Below, in pieces: positions 9,932-21,300 of a stretch of DNA of 64,000 nucleotides; within the stretch, counting starts at the first letter, position 1; every line of letters starts with the position of its first letter. The DNA lies in assembly GCF_037392515.1 (NCBI RefSeq), contig NC_090280.1:22573118-22637117 (forward strand), written 5' to 3'. A model generated the notes under the pieces. The model saw only the letters and a program-made list of their open reading frames with translations. It ran no database searches and was not told where the DNA came from. The stretch comes from Haliotis asinina. Lineage: Eukaryota; Mollusca; Gastropoda; Lepetellida; Haliotidae. The translations under genes were made by a program, and so were the position numbers.

Positions 9932-12179
9932 TTACAATATGAAATGTTATGCAAAGGATTCATTTTATGTCAGTTTTACAAACGATTTTTTACTTGATTT
10001 GTACTGCAGTAATAACGATTCCTACTGGAAATTACTTCGGTTCTGGATTAAAGATTCAGGATCCGTCATTTGTATTCCGCCTTTGAAACAAAATGATGCA
10101 GATGAAAATCCAACTTTATTCACTGATATGCAGAAAGCAGAGAAACTTAATCAGTATTTTCAGTCTATATCTAGTATTAACGAAGTAAACACTGATTTGC
10201 CATTTTCTGACAAACGCACTGATTCTACTTTAGATTGTGTAACTGTTTATGTAAATGAAGTGTCTGATATAATCCAATGTTTACATCTTGAAAAAGCTTC
10301 TGGCCCGGACAGAATCAGTCATAAGTTTCTTAAAAGTGTAGCACATTCAATAAGTATTCCACTATGCATGTTATTCAATCAATCATTAAAGACTCGTATA
10401 TAAATCAAGTATGAGGAAAGAAGCACATGTAAATCCCTTATTAAAAAGGGCGACCGCTCAATTGTCTCTAACTATCGACCTATGTCCTTGATCAGTTGTG
10501 TGGGCAAGGTGTTTGAGACAGTGATGTTCAAACATCTGTACAACTATTTTCATGTAAATCAATTATTATTATATAAGTACCAATCAGGATTTCAGTCTAG
10601 TCATTCAACTGGCCATCAATTATTTGATATTTATGACCAAATATGTGAGGCCTTAGATGATAAAAAACACTATTGTATGGTGTTTTGTGATGTCTCTAAA
10701 GCTTTTGATCGTGTGTGGCCTAAAGGTTTATTGTTGAAATTAGAAAAGTACGGAATTCATGGTTCATTGTTAAATTGGCTAGTTGATTACATAAGTAATC
10801 GTTCACAAAGCGTCTTTGTAAATGGAGCCCTATCCAAGCCGAGGTATTAACAAGCTGGTGTCCCACAAGCTGATGACTTAGACTGCTTGACACGATTATT
10901 TGCTGATGATTCGTCGCTAGGCTTATCTTCTCATGATCATCTATTCATTGAAAGAGAACTGAATTCAAACTTGGAATAACATATAATCCTGATAAAACTG
11001 AGGCAACTATTTTCACCTTACATAGGAATATTTAGGCATTCAATCTCTACTTCAACGGGGTTCGGGTCTAAACCGTTGAAAATCATAAACATTTGGGATT
11101 AACGTTTACAAAAGATTGTAAATGGTCTGACCACATTGATAATATTGTAAAAACAACTTCAAAAATGATATCTTCTCTGCGTAAACTTAATTTTTTATTA
11201 CCGCGCTGTGTATTGAATAGAATTTATGTAATGTTCATAAGACCCCATTTCGAATATGCGTGTGAGGTATGGGATGGGTGTTCTCAATACCAACCAAATA
11301 GATTAGAACAACTGCAATTAGAAACAGCAAGAATTGTAACAGGTTTACCCAAATATACACATCATGAACATATGTATTATGAAACTGGTTGGGAATCTTT
11401 AGCAGAGCGTAGGAGAAAGCGAAAACGTTGTCTTTTTTACAAAATACAGCATAATATGGCACCATCGTACCTTAATGATCTTGTTCCTGGGAAGGTAGCG
11501 TCTAAAAGTAACTATAATCTTCGTAACTCCGACGATGTCTCGCTTCCCTTCTCCCGTTTGAAGTTTTCTTATAATTCATATTTTCCATCCAAAATTAGAA
11601 TGTGGAATGAATTTCCAGTTGAAGTTAGAAAAGCGTGTCACTGAATTCTTTTAAATCAAATATTGTTGTAACACAAAACACAGCTCCCAAATACTTTGAT
11701 TTTGGACCGAGAATCACTAATATCACCCTTACAAAACTACGTTACATGTGTAGTCAACTGAATTTCGATCTATTCCGTGCTGGCATAATAGATAACCCCA
11801 AATTTTCTTGTAGATATATATGTGAAAATTCTTATCATTACCTATTTGGCTGTCAACTATATACTCAACAGAGATCTACCATGATGTTACCAATGTTACT
11901 ATAAACTCTGAGTTACTGCTACGTGGCAATGCAGATCTGACTGATCATGCAAATTAAAACATATTTAAACTTGTTCAAACATATATTTGTCAATCAAAAA
12001 ACTTTTCTTAATTATTGCAATTGCCCCAATCTTTCTCATCTTTCTGTTCTTGTCTGTCCATCTTGTATAATGAATGTAAATAATATTATGTAAATACTAC
12101 GGAGAAGGTGTTCTAAGTTGTACAACATGTACCCAATCCTTTTCTCATGAATAAAATATGTTTAAAACAAAAACAAAAC
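9932..12179 (+). mobile_element. 5'-truncated non-LTR retrotransposon (Jockey/CR1-like LINE)
   Basis: The plus strand shows a reverse transcriptase in pieces. One frame (9932-10403) carries LEKASGPDRISHKFLK, the next (10482-10850) SLISCVGKVFE and FCDVSKAFDRVW. An ADD core lies near 10900 (LFADDSSLGL) and the C-terminal half (11093-11904) contains RPHFEYACEVWDG. Frameshifts and a deletion between the fingers/palm blocks and ADD leave it non-functional. It ends in an A-rich tail and is flanked by an 11-bp target duplication (AAAAGTGGTGG at 9921-9931 and 12180-12190). The paralogous site at about 54980-55000 is empty, so the insertion is younger than that duplication. The 5' truncation is typical of LINE insertion. 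Confidence 0.85.
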
Positions 12180-12190
12180 AAAAGTGGTGG

Positions 12191-13726
12191 TATTCCTTTG
12201 AGAAGAGGCAGTTGGTTTAACTGGAGTGAAATGTCTCGAGTGCGTGCCATTGTATATGTATTTGGGTATTAAATGCTTCTCCTAATATGTTATTGTGGAA
12301 TAAGCATATTTGATATGTGCTATTGAAAACAGAAGATCTTAAAGCTAACTGACCATAAACATGTCAAAGTTCACACTGGTAACGAGTATCCGGGCCCAGT
12401 ATCTCTAAAGCCTAGAGAGCCATGCGTTGTGCGTTTATCTATATTGAATGTACATCTCCCAGGGTCAAATCCCCTGCCATATATGTCTTTGTGGAATACT
12501 TGGGACTGCTCGTCGATGCTTCGTGTCTAACGTTACTTTCTTCTAGTCCCAGAAGTCGTTACTGGTGCTATTCTATGTTAACTTTAATCTAATGGACATC
12601 TCTTTATTATTGCCTTTCCTTGGCACTAACATCAGGTTGATGTGGAACAGTGCAAACTTTATCATATGACTCACATATTTAGCGTTAATGTTTGAGATTG
12701 TTCAATCAATACTGTTAACTCTATGCAGTTTTGTGAACATGTAGGTTGTGTGAACGTCCACCGTGTGTGATGTGTAGAGTATTAATTACACAATGTCATA
12801 ACTTGTATACTTTTCAATGTCATCGTGACCATTGTAGAATATGTGGCAAATCTACATATGATGGTTAGGTTCTTTGATAGCTGATTGCTTTGTGAACATG
12901 CTGTTATGATGAATTGTAAACTATTCTGTCAATGCCTGACTACGTAGCACATCAGTCAGTTACTGGCCGTTTATTTACGAGGGGATATCAAAAAGGTTTT
13001 ACTTGTCACCAAGACGTTTTCATAGTAGAAACTTCAGTTTTGATTGTTGGTCTTTAAGACATGTTTACATTGTCACCATCCAGAGTTACACGTTTCTCCC
13101 AACATTTCTTGACCTTGTGTAGACCCCTTAAATAGACCACCTAATTTCATGGAAAACCAACACTCCGCCTCTTCAACAGTATCTTCAAAATACTATTAGG
13201 TGTGTAGTGTTTGATAATATATTGGTCAGTGTGTTCAGAAAGCGTAAGAGTTTAGTCTTTTTGATAAAACAGGTTAAAGCTGCTATACTGATTGAAAAAC
13301 TGTGTTTTCACATTATCGATGTTGATGAAATAAAACATAAATGTTATGAAATGAAAATGAAAGGTACAGCTTTATTGATTGATCAAAACTGTTTTTGCTA
13401 AATCAGTGTTGTTGATATACTGTGAGTAAAGTTCAAAGCTTGTCCTTACAAGTGCCCGCTTGCTGAAAGGACATGCTTTTTGGTAACTTCATACATCACT
13501 GCTTTGTGCAAACATCAACGTTCGCTGGGTATGTAGAGGACAAGCAGGAACAAATCTCATATTTCTACAATCGGTACAATCGGTTCAATCGGTACAGTCC
13601 TCTTTAAGAGTACCTCTGTAAAAGAGGCAACCGTGGAAACATTTTCTCTTATTGGGTGTGTAGTAAGTGGAGTACTCTTGTTTTTCCAGCTGAAATGATG
13701 AGCTAGCTGAGGTGTTAAACTGTATA
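12191..13726. repeat. Duplicated flank between genes 0 and 1
   Basis: No gene recognised. Matches segments of 34.9-39.9 kb and 55.0-58.3 kb, with large indels. The right end includes the probable 3' UTR end of gene 1. Confidence 0.5.
13371..13376 (-). promoter_or_regulatory. Candidate polyadenylation signal of gene 1
   Basis: AATAAA on the minus strand, in a block conserved downstream of genes 1, 2 and 3. Excluding the Tc1 insertion it lies about 0.5 kb after the gene 1 stop codon. Cleavage site not determined. Confidence 0.4.
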
Positions 13727-15023
13727 CAGTATGGTTCAAAATTATTGAGAATAGCTAAAGCATTTCATATTATTAAACGAGAACAAATCAGATAAAATTG
13801 AATGTATTGTGAAAGTGAACTGACCTTTTCATGTTGTGTAGGTAACAATTTAATATTTTATCAAATCTCCTTGAGCTTCACGGCACAGTCTAAGACGGGT
13901 AGGCATACTTCCTATCAGAGAGGTTAGTGTCTCGTGAGTTATGCTGTCCCAGTATCGGACCACTTCTCTCTTCATGTCTTCAATTTTTGTCAACCCCTTT
14001 TGATTCACACATTCCTTCATCATCCCCCAAATGTTCTCAATGGGATTTAAGTCAGGACTATATGCAGGAAATGGTAATGCAGTCACATTTTTCTCCTGAA
14101 ACCACTGCTTGGCATGTTTTGCGGTGTGTTTAGGATCATTATCTTGCTGCAAAATCCAGTCATTTCCATAAAACACATGTGCACTTGGAAGGAGAAAATT
14201 ATCTAATATGTTAGTGTAGCGTTGACTTGTCAGATTTCCCTCAAACACACACAGCGGGGTCGTTCCTAATAAGGATATCCCTCCCCATACATGAAACTTT
14301 GGGCTGTATTTAGGTCGTCGATACAACAGTGCTGACGCAGACTTTTTCCATATTTTCACATTATTGGGATATACCCATACTGAGCTTTCATCAGTAAAAA
14401 TCACATTTTCCCAGTCAAAGTTTTCATGTGCCAAACACCACTCAACACGCCTGTCTTTGTGTTCTTGTTTCATGAGAGGAGAAGGAATTCCAGTCTTTTT
14501 CTCCCATCCAAGATCAATCAAATTTCTTCTAACTGTAGATTTTGATACAACTGTTGATCCCCTTTCTATCATTTCATACCTGATGTTGGAGATGCTTGCC
14601 CTTTGCTTTTTAGACGCTAAAATTCCCAGCCGGACGCGATCTGAGAAGTCCAATTTTCTGGGTCTCCCTGCTCCTTTCTGGTGCCCAAAATCCTTTCCCT
14701 CTTTAAAATTCTTCCTAATCCTATACACAGTAGAAAGAGGAGTTCCTGTTCTCTCTGCCAATGTATTTACATCATCAATTCCTTGATTACACAACTCAAA
14801 AATCAACCTTCTTTTATCTTCAGCAGACATTGTTGACAGTACTGAGGAAACTGACGTCTGCTACAAATTCAGGGGAGGTAACTCCAATTGTAGTATACTC
14901 AGTAGGCCAAGATGAGTTACCTCCCTTATACCATTACTTAGTTTTAAGTATCAGTGAATCAGTTGAGGTGTTAGGATAGCTCAAAGTAAGAAGAAAAATT
15001 CTCAATAATTATGAACCAGACTA
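13727..15023 (-). mobile_element. Tc1/mariner (Tc1-type) DNA transposon, apparently complete
   Basis: About 1.3 kb flanked by TA dinucleotides. Terminal inverted repeats share GGTTCAxAATTATTGAGAAT at both ends. The element holds one uninterrupted transposase frame. Paralogous loci at about 39970-39990 and 58285-58300 carry the uninterrupted ACTGTATAGGC sequence, proving insertion after duplication. It sits between the gene 1 stop codon and its candidate polyadenylation signal, in the same orientation as gene 1, so it probably lies in the gene 1 3' UTR. Confidence 0.92.
13850..14830 (-). CDS. Tc1-family transposase, 326 aa
   Basis: Full-length transposase that excises and inserts the element at TA sites. 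The N-terminal part has two helix-turn-helix regions (residues about 10-50, NTLAERTGTPLSTVYRIRK, and about 60-110) with a GRPRK motif between them that resembles an AT-hook. The catalytic DDE domain follows: FTDESS, QQDNDPKHTA and SPDLNPIENIW. Spacing between the second Asp and the Glu is 34 residues, diagnostic of Tc1-type DD34E. The length is close to the usual 340 residues and no stop or frameshift interrupts it. ATG at 14830 gives MSAEDKRRLIFELC. It could be active; nothing here proves expression. Confidence 0.93.
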   Translation of the reverse strand: MSAEDKRRLIFELCNQGIDDVNTLAERTGTPLSTVYRIRKNFKEGKDFGHQKGAGRPRKLDFSDRVRLGILASKKQRASISNIRYEMIERGSTVVSKSTVRRNLIDLGWEKKTGIPSPLMKQEHKDRRVEWCLAHENFDWENVIFTDESSVWVYPNNVKIWKKSASALLYRRPKYSPKFHVWGGISLLGTTPLCVFEGNLTSQRYTNILDNFLLPSAHVFYGNDWILQQDNDPKHTAKHAKQWFQEKNVTALPFPAYSPDLNPIENIWGMMKECVNQKGLTKIEDMKREVVRYWDSITHETLTSLIGSMPTRLRLCREAQGDLIKY

Positions 15024-15039
15024 TAGGTTCTGTGGAAGA

Positions 15040-15255
15040 AGTTGAAGAGTGGAGAGACGTATAGATGTGGAACTGTTCCGTCAGTTTAGGCTTCACCTGG
15101 TACTGTGGTCCTCTGTTGAGGAAGATGAAGAGTGGTGAGACGTGTAGACGTGGAGCTTAAATGTCAGTTTAGGCTTCACCTGGTACTGTTGTCATGTGCT
15201 GAGGAAGATGAAGGATGGAGAGACGTGTAGATGTGGAACTGTTCCCTCAGGAGTA
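15040..15255 (-). repeat. 83-bp minisatellite at gene 1 3' end, about 2.5 copies
   Basis: Tandem copies of the unit that encodes FHIYTSLHPSSSS at the receptor C terminus. The first copy overlaps the stop codon and the rest lie in the 3' UTR. The right-hand gene has about eight copies. Confidence 0.75.
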
Positions 15256-15359
15256 GCTCGTAATCATGTAGAGGTAAGACATCGTTGTTGGAAGCACGAG
15301 GTACATCACTGAAGTCACGGGATAATCTCGCTGCCATCACAGTAAGGTAGTCACCACAT
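15176..15359 (-). CDS. Gene 1 terminal exon with YLTV and YELL motifs
   Basis: Starts in phase 2 after an ATTATAG acceptor and reads CGDYLTVMAARLSRDFSDVP, then a stretch with HDYELLLREQ and IYTSLHPSSSS, ending STR-stop at 15176. Cytoplasmic if TM-1 is the only membrane pass. The C terminus comes from the first unit of the 83-bp minisatellite. Confidence 0.72.
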
Positions 15360-18300
15360 CTATAATTACAACATTACACTTATATTGCCCTTAATTTTGA
15401 CTTGTCCATAAGTGCCCCTGCATTTTTCTTTCAAGTAGTGTGCAGTGGAAATTACCCCCTACTTCAACCATGATCATACATTTCCTACCCTTTTTTAACA
15501 AATTGTGCATAAGTTACATAGATACAATTGTTACTTTTTCAGTCATTTCCACAGTTAATCTGTGAAGGCTTATAGTCTAAGATTTCTGAGGTAAGTTGAG
15601 TAAATGGTGTTTGACACCAAAGGCAACAACCGTTTATTTGAAGACTTGTTCTCTGGTTATTACGATGTCTGACATACGAGTCCAGCACTTAAGATGAAAA
15701 CGTAAAAACATGTACCTGTTGTCCTGGTTCTCTGCAAGTAAAATAAAAGACAAACTTGTACATTTCTAAACGGATCGATTCGTCCACACAGAGTAACAGT
15801 AAAGAATAAGTCGCTTTTAGAATAGTCCATCAACATCACCAAAACCAGAACACTACGACTGAGCTTCATTATACTCATATGGGGAATCGAACCTGGGTCT
15901 TTGGCGTGAACACCTTATCGCCTGGTCTACTGATCACTTCCGTACTAAATCCAAAAATGAAAACAGTGTTTACAAACTAAAATGAGGACAAAATATTGCA
16001 GCACGTGAAGGTGAACCACGGATATGCCCGTATACTGTTCGACGCTGCTTTCAGCAATATCCCACCAATACTACGCTTGTCTGATATATGCCAGACTTGC
16101 CGATTACACCCACTGGTTGATATAATGAGCATCGATTTACGCAACTGGGATACGGTTGATAAACATGCATGAGCATAATCAGACTGTAACCTGTTGTAAC
16201 ATGCATGGTTGTTGAAGATAGGTTGTGACCAGATCCTCCACGTTGTGGTAATATTGTGTTGATTGTGGTGTGTTAGGAATTGGAGCGGGTTGACACTTAC
16301 ATTGCATGCAAAAATATTCATGCATTCTTTGTACATTTTATGTCCTTGAAGACAAGAACAGTGACTGCTGCCACCACAACTGCCACAGCAGTCAGCATAA
16401 CGGAGTAGACAACTACGATGGGGACGATGTCATCTACGTTTGCATCACCTTCTGATATCAGACACATAAGATGACACATTTCTGTGTTAAGTATAACAAT
16501 TCAAGTGACAATACAGCGACGTATTCACCATGGAGTATTTTCTTGTTCCTATTAAAGCATTAATCAACTTTATGACATAAATAATGTATTTAAACTGAGA
16601 AAATAGTATTTTTCTCTACAAGAACGGCAAAGCAATAAAGTAAGCAAACCATGAATAAGGAAGAATCATTTCGGATGACCGTTACAGGTGTCCAGACTAG
16701 CTGTCCCAACACGACCCATCACCAATTTCTGAAAAATGTCTTAAGTATTGGGACATCTAGAATATCAACGAATTTGACTCTATTTACAATGTTATAGCTA
16801 TTCTGTTATGGCTATTTCAAACTAAATAATCGGGGGTTTTGGTCTCTTTCCTTGGTTTGAGACACGACTTCAGAGATTAGACAGTTCGAGCTACGTTTCA
16901 TTATATCATACACGGCAGTTTGGGTCTCACAGCCCATGCACTGTCTGTAAATAATCGAGTCTCGACCAGGCAATCCAGTGATCAACAGCATGACCATCTA
17001 TCTGCTCAAATGGGAACCGACGTGGATGTTGCAAGCATGGGTTGCTGAAGGCTATCTACCCTAGATTTTCAAATGTCCTTCAGATGGGAGATAGTTCAAG
17101 CTACGTTCACTCCACACATCAGTAGCCTATACGGCAGTTCGAGTTTCACAGTCGTTACACATCATGCTAGTTGTTAACCTTCAGACACCAACCTTCTATT
17201 TCCTGGTAGCTCCCATCGTTTTCATCTTCCCTGTGATACGACACCAGACTGATAAAAGTGAACATTGAACGTGAGCATAATGAGAGGAAATTATTAAGCT
17301 GTGACACACTCTCAATTTATATCGCGCCCCAAATCGTGTATATTCATGCCTGGTTGGTTTGTTGTTTAACGATACACTCGGCAATATCACAGATATATGT
17401 CGACGGTCTGTAAATAAATGGCTCTGGACAAGATAATCCAGTGATCAGAAGCATAAACATCGTCACCATCCCCTAGTCAAATTTTTTCGACAAGCATGGG
17501 TTGCTGAAAAAAAATTCTAAATTGGATCTTCACGGGTACTTACACCTGTGTGGTGATGAAATATTTATTCACCTTACATGAACATTGACGAGCATACTCA
17601 CCGATCTCTCTCGCGATCTGGAAACAATTATGCATACAAACGTAAAGTAAATATGCGTACAAACTTTTACTTTCATCACGGATGTTCTATTGTGCACATC
17701 TGTATATACCACTCCCGTACATTGCACACTGATGTTATTATTTTCCTCTACTTAGAAGTTAATGAGTATAAGAGATACTTTACATCAAACGGCATGCGTT
17801 TCAGTATGGTCAATCACTGCTCATAGTTGTCAGAATTTGAAAATGCTTATACACCTTTAGTTTTGTATGTTGACAGCTTACCAAAAGTCCAAGACTGATT
17901 TTCAGACATCGTACATAACACTACCCCTTTAATAATTCGTATGACTTGTTTAACGTCATCTGAATCAACTGACGTGGCGTACAACAGTGACGTCCTGCAC
18001 CAACCTGCTATCTCCTCGTAACCTCCGTCTGTGTCTGCGTCACGGGTGTATGTGACAACGCTGCCGGGGGGAAGGAAATGTAGAAAGTGGTCGGAATCAA
18101 GGATATTTTTTTAAAAAATCCGCTTTCCTTAGACACAGAATCTTGCAAAGGACAAAATAGTTGTAACAGTTAAATCCATGAATGTGCTCACAAAAAGGGT
18201 AAGCACGTTCTGAGTTATGGGTAGTTAATGATCTTCTAACATTTGCCTGAAATGTCAAAAACTGTGATACCAGCAGCTCATTAGCGATGTGCTATTAATT

Positions 18301-21300
18301 CAGATTGGGTTCAAAATTCCATATATACTGCTACTGATTAGTGTAGCATAGCCAATCAAATCTGTGTTTGTGATTAAGTGTTTCTACAGTAACTTGGAAA
18401 AATAGCAGATACTACCAAGTTTTAAGTCAGGTGTTTAGTCATTTGTCTTACTTGTACTGGATAGTAGGTACTCACCGATTAAATGTGTATCCTTTACCTG
18501 GAACAAATAAGTCTGTGCAAATAATTACATATGCGCAGTGTTAGATGAAAAATATAAGATAAACAAATTTCCCGTATAGTTATCGATTAAAACTAGTGTC
18601 CTGGAGCCAGTGTAAACATAAACATGGAGACTGAAGGTCATTAAATATGTAAATATGTGCACACTGTTGATTCATATCCTCTTCAAGCACCTTGGCTTGA
18701 TTCCATACTGAACTACTTCTGAAACCCCAGCATACCATTATTATCCTTAATCATGGAAGATGTAAAACGAATTTTGAACCCAAACTGTGCTTGAAGTAAT
18801 CTGACTTTGACAGATAAACATGATGCACACTAAGAAATGCGTGCATTCCTATCTGGTGACGTGACCCACCATTTGCTGAAAATGACCATTTTACCTGCAA
18901 ATACAGAAAACGTGGCGTTTCCACAACACATTGTCAGATCAGTCAACTGTGTATCAAAATGATACCGAAACTTTCAAAAGCACCAAATTGTTGTCTTTGG
19001 CACAACACGTGATCGAGCACACCCTTGACAACCATTTGTCCAGCCAGAGATCACCACATTGTCTTCACTCATTGAAGGAACATGAGTGTATTCTCTTTAC
19101 AAGTCCTGATTTCATCTCAGTCAGGGGTATAGAAGGATCAGAGTATCAGTGTAACGCTGACTGTTGAGTTCAGCAGGGTTGATGGAAGCGTACTAATCTG
19201 TAGAGAGACTGGTAGTCATGATAGGACACAGACACACGTCTGTCGTGGTCGAGCTACAGCTCAAAAGCATACATACTGACAGCCACGGTTGGAAATAAGT
19301 TTGACCCCCTTCAACGTTATCGTTAATTCATTTTTCACTAATTTGAGAATGATTACTTTAGCTTTTACTTGTCTTTCAATCCTGATTGACAATTTTAGTG
19401 TCAACAAGGACAAGTTCTTTTCTTCGTTTACCACGGACACTAAACATTTTATCCCAGTGGTGCGTTTCTAAATTAGTTCAGAGTACTTTCACCGCCTTCT
19501 CTTACAATCTATCCTCTCTCTCAAACTCTTCCTTAAAGGCCGGTCTCAGATTCCATCTCTCCACAAGAGACGTACTGACACCATCAAGGACACTTTAACA
19601 TTTTATCAAGATACACCACAGACACGCTGCAAATCAGGCCTAAACAGGATCAGTCAGTATAGACAGGACAAAATGATCATATCGTCGAAAATGTCAGTAT
19701 GAATGGAAATACTTATTAGCTAGCTTTCTACTGAGTGTGAGTGCAAATAGACATCTAGACACCAGGCGCTATATACAAACGTATTGTTATATGCTTTGCT
19801 CTGGACACCTCATTCACCCCACCCATCCACCCCCTGCCCCCAAACCCCACCCAGCCACCCACAACCCCCACAACCCCCACCATTCCTCCTCGCCACCCAC
19901 CACCTTCACCTTTCACCCTTCCTCACCCCACCCCCTTCACCCTTCACCCTTCCTCACCACCTCGCCCTTATCCCTGACTGTCATACATTATTCACCACAT
20001 ATAAGAATGTGCAGTGGGATAACTTAGTGACGATGTATACGTGCACACACTCAGGCAAGACGCTATCACATCACACCGTATTACCTTCACGTCTGTGTTT
20101 TCTACAAACAACAACTATGACGACAACGGCGATGACAACGATGAGAACCGAACAGACAGCAGTCACGGGGACGGTGGAAACGACACAAGATTCAGTAACC
20201 TCACGTGCTGAAACATTTAATTTGGACAATATTCAGTTCAGTAAAGAATAATCATGTTTACTTTTCAGAAAAAAATAACATCCAAGACACGTTGCTTTAT
20301 TTAAATTACATGACGTGCTTACAAAATACCAGAAATATAATGTACACCAGGATTAGAAATATAACCAGGGCTGCCCCGTATCTGCGAAATTGAGTGGGTG
20401 GGTGACTGAGTAAATGAGTGAAGTTTTATGCCACATATACCCCAACATCACGCCTCTTCAGAAGTTCATTTGAAATAATTTGAAATCTTTTCCGTTCTCG
20501 CTACAACGCCCATCGATCTATTTTCACAGACGGATTCAACGGTAATGGTCAAATTGCAAGTGATACAGTCATTCGATCCAAAATCATTCTAAGAACTTCA
20601 TCGTTTTTACAGGCAACCAGCCAGTCAGTTAATCAGCCAGTTAGTCAGCGAGTCAACCAGTCAGTCAGTCAGTCAGTCAGTCAGTCAGTCAGTCAGTCAG
20701 TCAACTTGATACAACAACGTCACTCTCTACGTCAGCACTACAAGAGACCATGCAACGTCAGCGTTCAACAATTTCCAAGTAACATCACGGGTCTTCAATC
20801 TGATTCAGACATATTTAATGGGTTGACACATGCGATGTTCATCTCAAATAATCTTTCTCACTGGACCCCCATCAACCTCACTGTCTACGCCAGTTCAACA
20901 GGAGACCATGCAACGTTGGAAACATCAGCGATCTAACTAGTGCAGGCGAAGTTCTAAAGAGACGGAAAAGTGTCGAGTTTGGTGTCACATATAAAGGGAA
21001 GATTAGGAGCCATCTGTGCCGCTTGGCTGCGTTTTGATTTTACAAAAACATTGTCGTGATATTGACATTTGATTGACGTTCTTATCAATATTACGAGTTG
21101 ATACGGTTAATGATTTTGAATCGGTGGGTACCACTGCCGTTGGTGTTCTCGCAGGTGTTCCATCACGTTAAGGTGAATGGAAAGGCAGATGTCATCCAAA
21201 AGACAGGTTGCATGTTATAGATTCTATTGTACAACTGTTGACTTACAGAAGACATCCAGTGTCAGGTTCCGTGATGCGCTCCCATGTGTGTTGTTGACGT

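Noticed and set aside
11235-11465. 76-codon minus frame inside the LINE
   Set aside because: Shadow of the plus-strand LINE polymerase frame.
13207-13401. 64-codon plus frame
   Set aside because: Falls in the conserved 3' UTR block antisense to the candidate AATAAA; paralogous copies do not keep the frame.
14364-14786. 140-codon plus frame opposite the Tc1 transposase
   Set aside because: Antisense shadow of the transposase.
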